From positions 1 through 25,270 of the forward strand of contig JAXDIH010000066.1 in NCBI GenBank assembly GCA_034664105.1: DNA of 25,270 nt. Direction: 5' to 3'. Below the pieces are notes generated by a model that worked only from the letters and a program-made list of their open reading frames with translations, did not search any database and had not been told where the DNA came from. The position numbers and the translations under genes were made by a program. Every line of letters starts with the position of its first letter. The first letter of the stretch is position 1. This document shows, one piece after another, positions 14,695 through 21,031 of this stretch. The stretch comes from JACVRW01 sp034664105. Lineage in GTDB: Bacteria; Actinomycetota; Thermoleophilia; Solirubrobacterales; Thermoleophilaceae.

Positions 14695-16202
14695 GGTCGA
14701 GCTCCGAGCACGTGGTCGACGGCCTCCAGCAGCGTCCGCGCAAGCACGGGAGCGGCCACGACCTCCTCGGGCCGGGTGGCGGGCGTGGGCACCAGCACCG
14801 CCTGCGCGCCGGCCGCTCGAGCGGCCTCGACATCGGCGCCGATGTCTCCGATCACCACGCAGCGCTCCGGCCTGACCCCGAGCCGGCCGGCCGCGTCGAG
14901 CACCAGCCCCGGCCGCGGCTTGCGGCAGTCGCAACCGTCCTCCGGGGCGTGCGGGCAGACGACCCAGGGACCGAGCGGGCCGAGCACCTCCTCGACGCGG
15001 CGGTTGACCGCCGCCACGTCGCGCGCGCGGATCAGGCCGCGGCCGACGCCGCTCTGGTTCGAGATCACCGCCGTGGGGATCCCGGCCGCGCGGAGGCGAT
15101 CGAGCGCCTCGCCGGCGCCCTCGATCGGCTCCACCCGCTCGGGGTCGCCGTTGTAGGGGACGTCGCGGATGAGCGTGCCGTCGCGGTCGAGCAGCACGGC
15201 CTCCGGCAGCGGCCGCGGCGTGCGTGCCGAGTCCGCGAGCAGTCGCGCCCGGCGCGCGTGGCCGCGCAGCCGCTGGGCCGTGGCGGCGGGCGGGATCAAC
15301 GCCGACGTCGCGAGCATGGTCGCCAGCTCGGCGGGGGTGCCCGGCCCCGGCCGCACGCGCGCCCAGGCCAGCTCGGCGGTCCCGGCCAGCCAGGCGCCCA
15401 GGCCAACGGCCGCGGTCCGGCGGCTGCCCGCGGCGAGCGCGCCCGCACCGGCGAGAGCCGCGGCCGTGACCGCCACGTGGCGGGGCAGCCGCCCGCCCGG
15501 CGCGGCGGCGCGGTCCCTCCAGTCACGGCCGTGCAGCGCGGCCATGAGCACGTCGTCGGCGTTGCCGGCCTGCAGGCGCACGCTCACCAGCGGTCCGGCC
15601 CGGCGCACCGGATGCACGACGGTGCGCTCGCCGCGGACGATCTCCCACCCGGCGCCGGTCACGCGCAGCCCCAGGTCCGCGTCCTCGCGGTAGGCGCGCT
15701 CGAAGCGCTCGTCGAAGCCGCCGACCGACGCGAGGACAGAGCGGCGATAGGCCATGTCGGCCGTCGCCCAGCGAGCCCGCTCGAGGCCCGCCGTGTTGCG
15801 CTCCCAGTCGGTCGGCCGCCGGACACCGGGCAGCGGCACTTGGATCCGCCCCTGGGAGCCAGCCACGCAACCGGAGAGGGAGTCGGTGTCGCGCGTCAGT
15901 TCCCGCCGCCAACCCGGTGCCGGCAGCACGTCGTCGTCGAGGAAGGCCACCCAGTCGGCGCGGGCGCGCCTCCAACCGCGGTTGCGGGCCGCGGCGGGCC
16001 CGCGGCCCGCGCCGCGCACCACCTCGATCAGCTCGAACAGCTCTTCAGGCGGTTCGCCGATGGGCAACGCGCCGTCCGGCGCCCTGCGGTCGTCCACGAC
16101 CAGGACTCGCTGCGGCAGCGGCCCGGCGCCGGCGCCCAGCGCCGCCAGCAGCGGCGCCAGCGAAGGTCGCCCGCTCGTGGGGATGACCACGTCGTAGCTC
16201 AC
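14691..16202 (-). CDS. fusion of GT2 glycosyltransferase with GmhB-type heptose bisphosphate phosphatase
   Basis: This is one frame of 503 residues. Residues 1 to about 230 form a GT2 domain: VVIPTSGRPS (5-14), VLVVDDRR, the DXD in AFLDDDVLP (Asp89-Asp91), and an acceptor segment YREDADLGLR (171-180). A hydrophobic region at about 240-310 may anchor it to the membrane. Residues about 332-503 are a HAD phosphatase of the GmhB subtype. Its markers are LLDRDGTLI with Asp339 and Asp341, SNQSGVGRG (381-389), a zinc loop C-x-H-x5-C-x-C (Cys416, His418, Cys424, Cys426), and IGDIGADVEAA. GmhB removes the 7-phosphate of heptose 1,7-bisphosphate between the two HldE steps. The start is GTG 16202, overlapping the carbamoyltransferase stop by 4 nt. 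GmhB is normally free-standing at about 190 residues. Confidence 0.92.
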   Translation of the reverse strand: MSYDVVIPTSGRPSLAPLLAALGAGAGPLPQRVLVVDDRRAPDGALPIGEPPEELFELIEVVRGAGRGPAAARNRGWRRARADWVAFLDDDVLPAPGWRRELTRDTDSLSGCVAGSQGRIQVPLPGVRRPTDWERNTAGLERARWATADMAYRRSVLASVGGFDERFERAYREDADLGLRVTGAGWEIVRGERTVVHPVRRAGPLVSVRLQAGNADDVLMAALHGRDWRDRAAAPGGRLPRHVAVTAAALAGAGALAAGSRRTAAVGLGAWLAGTAELAWARVRPGPGTPAELATMLATSALIPPAATAQRLRGHARRARLLADSARTPRPLPEAVLLDRDGTLIRDVPYNGDPERVEPIEGAGEALDRLRAAGIPTAVISNQSGVGRGLIRARDVAAVNRRVEEVLGPLGPWVVCPHAPEDGCDCRKPRPGLVLDAAGRLGVRPERCVVIGDIGADVEAARAAGAQAVLVPTPATRPEEVVAAPVLARTLLEAVDHVLGARP

Positions 16203-17881
16203 GCCAGCACCCCGGCCTCCTCCGGTTGCCCCATAGCCGCCTCAGAGGTCGGCCGGCGCACGAGGAACGGGCCCATGACGAGCGCGTCGACCGGCGCGGA
16301 GCCGAAGCACTCGAGCGCGTCGCGCGGGTCGTCGACCATCGGGCGGCCGGCAGTGTTGAGGCTCGTGTTGACCACCACCGGCACGCCGGTGCGGCGCTCG
16401 AACGCGCGCAGCATGCGCGCGATCGCGGGCTCCCGCTCGGCGTCGACCGTCTGGATGCGCGCCGTGCCGTCCACGTGGACCACGGCGGGGATGCGCTCGA
16501 GCCACTCCGGCGCCACGTCGTGGGTGAACAGCATGTAGGGGCTCGGGATCGGCCCGCCGGAGAAGATCTCCCCCGCCCGCTCGGCCAGCACCATCGGGGC
16601 GACCGGCCGGAACTGCTCGCGGCCCTTGACGTCGTTGAGGCGCTCCAGGTTGGCGGCGGAGCGCGGGTCCGCGAGCAGGCTGCGGTGTCCGAGCGCGCGC
16701 GGGCCGAACTCGGCGCGCCCCTCGAACCACGCGACCACGCCGTCGCGCGCGAGGATCTCCGCGGCCTCCTCGGCCACGTCGTCCGGTCGCTCGTAGGCAA
16801 TCGCCGCCCGCTGCAGCCAGGCGTCCAGCGCGTCGCCGTCCCAGCTTCGCCCGAGGGCCGCGGTGTCCATCGGCGCGATCCGGTCGCCCAGCTCCCGGGC
16901 CACCTGCTGCGCGGCGCCCAGCGCGGTGCCGGCGTCGCCGGCCGCGGGCTGCACCCACATCTCGTCGAAGGGGCCCTCGCGCCAGAGCCGCGAGTTGCAG
17001 ACGCAGTTGAGCGCCACCCCACCGGCCAGCGCCAGTCTCGACTCGCCCGTGCGCGCGTGGACCCAGCGGGCCAGGTCGAGCACCACCTCCTCCAGGCGGC
17101 GCTGCACGCTGGCTGCGAGGTCGGCGTGCTCGGAGCCCCAGACCCCGCCTCCCGCCAGCGCCGGCGCGAAGCGGTCCCAGTCGAGCGGCTCGGCCACGAA
17201 GCCGCCATCGGGCGTGACCCGCAGCGCCTCGCGCAGCTCGCCGAGCCAGCGCGGCTCGCCGTACGAGGCGAGCGCCATCACCTTGTACTCGTCCGAGGCG
17301 CGCCGGAAGCCGAGGTGCTCGGTCAGGTCCTCGTAGACGAGCCCGAGCGAGTGCGGCAGCCGCTGCTCGTACAGCACCTCGAGTTGACCGTCGCGCGCGT
17401 GCCCCGCCAGCTGGGAGGTGCTCTCGCCGCGCCCGTCCAAGGTCAGCACCGCGCAGGAGTCGAACGGCGCGGCGAGGAAGGCCGATGCCGCGTGCGCGAC
17501 GTGGTGCGCGACGAAGCGCACGCGCGAGGGGTCGAGGCCCGGGAGCGCCGTCTTCAGGAACAGCGGCGCGCGCTCCGCGAAGAGCGTGCGCAGACCCTCC
17601 CAGCGGGCGGCGATCGGATCGTCGCTGCGCACGGAGGCCAGCGCCGGGTCGTAGGCGTAGACGACGGCGTCGAGCTCCGCGGGCTCGAGGCCCGCCTGCT
17701 CCAGGCACCAGCGGGCGGAGCGCTCCGGCAGCTCCCACGCCGAGAACGGCACCGGCTCCTTGCCGTGCTTGCGCCGCGAGAAGCGCTCCTCCTCGGCGGC
17801 CGCGACGACCTTCCCGTCGCACACCAGCGCAGCCGACGGGTCGTGGAACGCGGCGTTGATTCCGAGCACCCGGAAAGGCAA
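16199..17881 (-). CDS. O-carbamoyltransferase, NodU/CmcH family
   Basis: This 560-residue enzyme transfers carbamoyl from carbamoyl phosphate, through carbamoyl-AMP, to a hydroxyl group, usually of a sugar. The N-terminal Kae1-like part has LGINAAFHDPSAALV (6-20), AEEERFSRRKH (29-39), the metal-binding HHVAH (His126, His130), and LTLDGRGE (146-153). The C-terminal part has LAGGVALNCVCN, EGRAEFGPRALGHRS and VVNTSLNTAGRPMVDDP, all hallmarks of the family. The start is the TTG at 17881; GGAGG lies 6 nt upstream and the second residue begins the conserved strand. It is the first gene of the eight-gene operon. A homologue in Pseudomonas (WapO) carbamoylates LPS-core heptose, so heptose is a sensible guess for the acceptor here. 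A candidate stress promoter lies 134 nt upstream. Confidence 0.92.
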   Translation of the reverse strand: MPFRVLGINAAFHDPSAALVCDGKVVAAAEEERFSRRKHGKEPVPFSAWELPERSARWCLEQAGLEPAELDAVVYAYDPALASVRSDDPIAARWEGLRTLFAERAPLFLKTALPGLDPSRVRFVAHHVAHAASAFLAAPFDSCAVLTLDGRGESTSQLAGHARDGQLEVLYEQRLPHSLGLVYEDLTEHLGFRRASDEYKVMALASYGEPRWLGELREALRVTPDGGFVAEPLDWDRFAPALAGGGVWGSEHADLAASVQRRLEEVVLDLARWVHARTGESRLALAGGVALNCVCNSRLWREGPFDEMWVQPAAGDAGTALGAAQQVARELGDRIAPMDTAALGRSWDGDALDAWLQRAAIAYERPDDVAEEAAEILARDGVVAWFEGRAEFGPRALGHRSLLADPRSAANLERLNDVKGREQFRPVAPMVLAERAGEIFSGGPIPSPYMLFTHDVAPEWLERIPAVVHVDGTARIQTVDAEREPAIARMLRAFERRTGVPVVVNTSLNTAGRPMVDDPRDALECFGSAPVDALVMGPFLVRRPTSEAAMGQPEEAGVLA

Positions 17882-18014
17882 GGCAAACCTCCGATTGAGT
17901 CCTTCTGCGGAGTCCGCCCCGACGCGACACAGCGCCTGGTACGTCCCTCGACTACTACTTCAAGTGCGTCCGCCCCGCCCCGATTTCAAGCGGGCTCGTC
18001 CTGTCCGGCCTCGC

Positions 18015-18038
18015 TACCCGAGAAGCGGTTCCAGAAAC
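18015..18038 (-). promoter_or_regulatory. candidate SigB/SigF-type promoter of the carbamoyl/heptose operon
   Basis: On the minus strand GTTT is followed after 15 nt by GGGTA and then G, a full match to the core of general-stress promoters. Transcription would begin near 18006, leaving a leader of about 125 nt before the TTG start of the carbamoyltransferase. Spacing and -10 half are identical to the site before the sigma-factor gene (19908-19931). Confidence 0.5.
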
Positions 18039-18047
18039 AGTCGCTTC

Positions 18048-18074
18048 AACCGGTCCGCCGCCGGGCAACCGGTT
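18048..18074. repeat. tandem AACCGGT boxes in the divergent gap
   Basis: AACCGGT occurs at 18048-18054 and again at 18067-18073, a period of 19 nt. The core ACCGGT is itself palindromic. The pair lies just upstream of the -35 half of the minus-strand promoter and just before the ATG of the GT9 gene at 18081. It could be an operator for either gene. The rest of the 199-nt gap (17882-18080) also holds two TTCAAG boxes (17959, 17985) and no coding sequence. Confidence 0.3.
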
Positions 18075-18080
18075 CGCGGG

Positions 18081-19163
18081 ATGCCGCCCCTTCCCCCCAC
18101 CGCTCAGCGCGTGCTCTGCGTCCGCCTGGACACGCTCGGCGACGTGCTGATGACCGGTCCCGCCCTGCGCGCCCTGCGCGCCGCCGCCCCCGGCCGGCGG
18201 CTGACGTTGCTCACCTCGCCCCCGGGGGCGGCCGCGGGCAACCTGATGCCCGAGGTGGACGAGACGATCGTCTACGACGCGCCCTGGATGAAGCGCGAGC
18301 GCAACGGCGGGTCCGCGCCCGACGAGCACCTGCTGGGCGCGCTGCGCGACGGCGGCTTCGACGCCGCGGTGATCTTCACCGTTTACACCCAGAGCCCCCT
18401 GCCCGCGGCGCTGATGTGCCACCTCGCCGGCGTGCCGCGCCGCGCGGCCCACTGCCGCGAGAACCCGTACGGGCTCCTCACCGACTGGCTGCCCGAGCCG
18501 GAGCCGGAGGACCTGCAGCGCCACGAGGTGCGCCGCCAGCTCGCGCTCGTGGAGTCGCTGGGCGCAACGGCACCGAACGCTCCCCTCCAGGTCGAGGTGC
18601 CCGAAGCCGCCCGGGCCAGCGTGCGCGCGATGCTGGCCGGCGCCGACCTCGACGGCGCCTGGGCGGTCGTCCATCCCGGCGCCACCGCGCAGTCACGGCG
18701 CTACCCGGTAGAGCTGTGGGGGCAGGCCTGCCGAACGCTCGCCGAGGAGCACGGGCTGCGGCTGGTCTTCACGGGCGACCCGTCCGAGGTCGAGGTGGCC
18801 GCGCGGGCGCACGAGCTCGCGGGCGAGCCGGGCCCGATGCTCGCCGGGCAGCTGGGCCTGGACGAGCTGGCCGCGCTGCTCGAGGCGGCGCCGCTCCTGA
18901 TGGCAGGCAACTCCGGGCCCGTCCACCTGGCCGCCGCGGTCGGCACGCCGGTCGTCGACCTCTACGCGCTGACCAACCCGCAGCACATGCCCTGGATGGT
19001 CCCGAGCCGGGTGCTGTTCCACGACGTGCCCTGCCGCTGGTGCTACCGCAGCGTCTGCCCGCAGGGACACCACCTCTGCCTGCGCGGCGTGCGGCCCGAC
19101 CGGGTCGTGGCGGCGGCGGTCGAGCTGCTCGCCGAAACCGCTACGGCACCGACTCCAGGATGA
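18081..19163 (+). CDS. glycosyltransferase family 9 heptosyltransferase-like protein with C-terminal Cys/His cluster
   Basis: This 360-residue GT-B protein is divergent from the heptose operon. The N-terminal domain opens with VLCVRLDTLGDVLMTGPALR (11-30). The donor domain has VVHPGATAQSRRYP (197-209) and AGNSGPVHLAAAVGTPVVDLY (275-295), as in ADP-heptose:LPS heptosyltransferases. Near the end lies a cluster of four Cys and two His (Cys318, Cys321, Cys326, His330, His331, Cys333) in PCRWCYRSVCPQGHHLCL, found in one GT9 subgroup and likely to bind metal. It is probably a second heptosyltransferase for the same glycan. The ATG at 18081 is the first before the conserved strand; its ribosome-binding site is weak. 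The stop overlaps the convergent DUF2294 gene by 23 nt. Confidence 0.88.
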   Translation: MPPLPPTAQRVLCVRLDTLGDVLMTGPALRALRAAAPGRRLTLLTSPPGAAAGNLMPEVDETIVYDAPWMKRERNGGSAPDEHLLGALRDGGFDAAVIFTVYTQSPLPAALMCHLAGVPRRAAHCRENPYGLLTDWLPEPEPEDLQRHEVRRQLALVESLGATAPNAPLQVEVPEAARASVRAMLAGADLDGAWAVVHPGATAQSRRYPVELWGQACRTLAEEHGLRLVFTGDPSEVEVAARAHELAGEPGPMLAGQLGLDELAALLEAAPLLMAGNSGPVHLAAAVGTPVVDLYALTNPQHMPWMVPSRVLFHDVPCRWCYRSVCPQGHHLCLRGVRPDRVVAAAVELLAETATAPTPG

Positions 19164-19521
19164 AGACCACCGCCATCATGTCCGGCTCGTGATGGGCGCA
19201 GCTCATCGTCGCGATAACGGGCCGCGCGATCGCGTGCTCCACCGCTTGGCGCATCGCGGTGTCGAGCACGCCCTGGACCGCGTGGCGATAGCGATCGGCG
19301 GCGTGCTCACGTCCCGCGGCCCAGAGCGTCTTCTCGGCCTGCGTGAAGCAGTCGCGGAAGAGCACGATCAGCGTGTCGTCGCCGGTCCAGTAGGCCTTGG
19401 CGCGCGTGGGTCCGCGGCCGCCGCGCTCGCGCATGAGCCGCACCAGGCGACGCGACAACCGGCCGAGGTCGAGACCGCCGGAGAGCTGGACGAGTGTTCG
19501 TTGGGCGGCCTCGTCGCCGAT
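19141..19521 (-). CDS. DUF2294 (MpsC-like) family protein, copy 1; start uncertain
   Basis: The frame ends at TAG 19143-19141 and carries the DUF2294 core: GRGPTRAKAYW, then a strand IVLFRDCFTQAEKTL, a helix with AVQGVLDTAMRQAVE, and a closing AVVFILESVP. In Pfam the family is tied to MpsC of a sodium-translocating, membrane-potential-generating system, but most members are uncharacterised. The 5' end is unclear. An uninterrupted frame reaches GTG 19644, but that would run across the start of the opposite gene, and codon bias becomes coding-like only from about 19515. No ATG, GTG or TTG lies in the expected place; an ATG at 19529 is in another frame. The limit given is where coding bias and the predicted transcript begin. 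Copy 2 is at 22506. Confidence 0.7.
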   Translation of the reverse strand: MGDEAAQRTLVQLSGGLDLGRLSRRLVRLMRERGGRGPTRAKAYWTGDDTLIVLFRDCFTQAEKTLWAAGREHAADRYRHAVQGVLDTAMRQAVEHAIARPVIATMSCAHHEPDMMAVVFILESVP

Positions 19522-19527
19522 ATCGCC

Positions 19528-19556
19528 ATTGTGGCAAAGCGATAGCGGTTGCGCAA
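19528..19556 (-). promoter_or_regulatory. candidate housekeeping promoter for DUF2294 copy 1
   Basis: On the minus strand TTGCGC is followed after exactly 17 nt by CACAAT. Its -35 shares the palindrome TTGCGCAA (19549-19556) with the promoter pointing the other way. Transcription would start near 19521. Confidence 0.35.
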
Positions 19557-19577
19557 TCGCCTGCGCCCCCCTAGGCT
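19549..19577 (+). promoter_or_regulatory. candidate housekeeping promoter for the ribbon-helix-helix gene
   Basis: TTGCGC (19549-19554), 17 nt, TAGGCT (19572-19577). The start of transcription would fall at about 19584, which is the GTG start codon itself, so a leaderless message is predicted. Confidence 0.4.
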
Positions 19578-19583
19578 GCCCGC

Positions 19584-19904
19584 GTGACGACTCGCAAGAT
19601 GCACCAGACGACGGTGCGCTTCGGCGCCGACCTGTGGGATGCACTGGAGAGCGAGTGCGCGGAGCTCGGGCTCAGCGTCGCGCAGTATGTCCGCGAGGCG
19701 GCGCTCGCCCGGCTGGTCTACGCGGCCGGCAAGCGGGGCGACGCGGACCGCGAGCTGGCGCTGGTCGTGGCCCTCGAGCAGGAGGCTCAGCCGGAGCCTC
19801 GGGCCGAGCATTGGCCGGAGGGCCAGGCGCACCTGCGCGCTCGCGAGGTACGCGACGAGATCCTGCTCAAGCGCCGCGAGCGCGAGCAGAACCGTCCCGC
19901 ATAG
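19584..19904 (+). CDS. ribbon-helix-helix (Arc/CopG-like) domain protein
   Basis: This 106-residue protein starts at GTG 19584, or at ATG 19599, five codons on. Residues about 7-42 have the pattern of a ribbon-helix-helix DNA-binding domain: a strand (HQTTVRFGADLW), then two helices separated by a turn (DALESECAELGLSVAQYVREAALARLVYA). The remainder (about 60-106) is charged and helical (RAREVRDEILLKRREREQNR). Such proteins bind operators as dimers and often regulate their own gene or neighbours. No toxin gene accompanies it, so it is not an obvious antitoxin. It lies 37 nt upstream of the sigma factor gene on the same strand. Family level is reasonably supported; the target is unknown. Confidence 0.75.
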   Translation: MTTRKMHQTTVRFGADLWDALESECAELGLSVAQYVREAALARLVYAAGKRGDADRELALVVALEQEAQPEPRAEHWPEGQAHLRAREVRDEILLKRREREQNRPA

Positions 19905-19907
19905 CCA

Positions 19908-19931
19908 GTTTCGGTCCCCGGGCCGTGGGTA
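19908..19931 (+). promoter_or_regulatory. candidate SigB/SigF-type promoter of the sigma factor gene
   Basis: GTTT at 19908-19911, 15 nt, GGGTA at 19927-19931, then G. The -10 half ends 10 nt before the ATG at 19942, so the message would be leaderless or nearly so. The match is the same 24-bp layout as at 18015-18038. It implies that a general-stress sigma factor controls this SigA-like sigma gene, separately from the upstream ribbon-helix-helix gene. Confidence 0.5.
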
Positions 19932-19941
19932 GACCTTGAAT

Positions 19942-21000
19942 ATGCCGACGATGACGGACGGTGCCGCCGAGGGGCGGGTCGAAGCGCTGGTGGAGCGGGG
20001 CGAGGAGAGCGGCTGCGTCAACCTGTCCGAGCTCTCGGAGCTGGTCCAGGAGCTCGATCTCCCGGAGGAGGACGCGCAGGCGCTACAGGAGCGACTCGAC
20101 GCGCGCGGGATCGAGCTCAGCGACGACTGCGGGAACGATCGCGCGGGCGCGCACTACAACCACGAGGAGCTGGCGACGATGACCAGCGACACGCTGCAGC
20201 TGTTCCTGCGCGACGTTCGCCGTCACCCGCTGCTCTCCGCCTCCGACGAGGTGGACCTGGCCAAGCGAATCGAGCGCGGCGACCTGGAGGCGAAGGACCG
20301 CATGGTCAACTCGAACCTGCGTCTGGTCGTGTCGATCGCCAAGAAGTACCAGGGCCACGAGCTGGCGCTGCTCGACCTGATCCAGGAGGGCATCCTCGGG
20401 CTGATCCGCGCGGCCGAGAAGTTCGACTGGCGCAAGGGCTACAAGTTCTCCACCTACGCGACGTTCTGGATCCGGCAGGCGATCCAGCGCGGCCTGGCCA
20501 ACCAGGGTCGGACCATCAGGATCCCCGTCCACATCGGCCAGCGCGAGCGCAAGATCGTGCGCTCCGAGCGCGAGCTGGCGGCCAAGCACGGCCGTCCGCC
20601 CACCGACGAGGAGATCGCCGAGGCTGCCGAGATCACGCTGGACGAGCTCAACGAGACGCGCGAGGTGATGCGCACCATCACGAGCCTGGAGCGGCCGGTC
20701 GGCACCGAGGGCGAGACCGAGCTGGGCGAGCTGCTCGCGAGCGACGAGATCGAGCCCCACGAGGAGGTCGAGATCGGCCTGCGCGACCAGGCGGTGCGCG
20801 CGGCGCTCGACCAGCTACCCGACCAGGAGCGCGAGGTGATCGGCCTGCGCTACGGGATCGGCGGCGCCGACCCCACCCCGCTGCGCGAAGCGGGACGGCG
20901 CCTGGGCCTGTCGCCCGAGCGCGTGCGCCGCATCGAGCACAAGGCGCTCGAGCGGCTTGCGGAGTTCCGCGAGGTCGCGGCGCTCTCGGAAGCCGCCTGA
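19942..21000 (+). CDS. RNA polymerase sigma factor, sigma-70 group 1/2 (RpoD/SigA-like)
   Basis: This is a 352-residue sigma factor. A short region-1.1-like segment lies at about 25-62 (NLSELSELVQELDLPEED). Region 1.2 lies at about 82-115 (DTLQLFLRDVRRHPLLSASD). Region 2 spans about 118-190, with DLIQEGILGLIRAAEKFDW for core binding and YKFSTYATFWIRQAIQR for -10 recognition. Region 3 starts at RTIRIPVHI, and region 4 spans about 285-345 with the helix-turn-helix EAGRRLGLSPERVRRIEHKA. The recognition helix reads RVRRIE where primary sigmas usually have RIRQIE, and the protein is short, so a group 2 (non-essential, stress or stationary) sigma is more likely than the primary one. The ATG at 19942 is preferred over TTG 19936. 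Confidence 0.92.
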   Translation: MPTMTDGAAEGRVEALVERGEESGCVNLSELSELVQELDLPEEDAQALQERLDARGIELSDDCGNDRAGAHYNHEELATMTSDTLQLFLRDVRRHPLLSASDEVDLAKRIERGDLEAKDRMVNSNLRLVVSIAKKYQGHELALLDLIQEGILGLIRAAEKFDWRKGYKFSTYATFWIRQAIQRGLANQGRTIRIPVHIGQRERKIVRSERELAAKHGRPPTDEEIAEAAEITLDELNETREVMRTITSLERPVGTEGETELGELLASDEIEPHEEVEIGLRDQAVRAALDQLPDQEREVIGLRYGIGGADPTPLREAGRRLGLSPERVRRIEHKALERLAEFREVAALSEAA

Positions 21001-21031
21001 GTACGCGACCACACGAGGGGTAGCCGGGAGC

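Noticed and set aside
17959..17990. Paired TTCAAG boxes before the carbamoyltransferase
   Set aside because: Only six bases each and not symmetric about a promoter; too weak to call an operator on its own.
21018..21023. GGGTAG upstream of the YihY gene as another stress promoter
   Set aside because: No GTTT or near match lies 14-16 nt upstream, so it lacks the -35 half seen at the three accepted sites.
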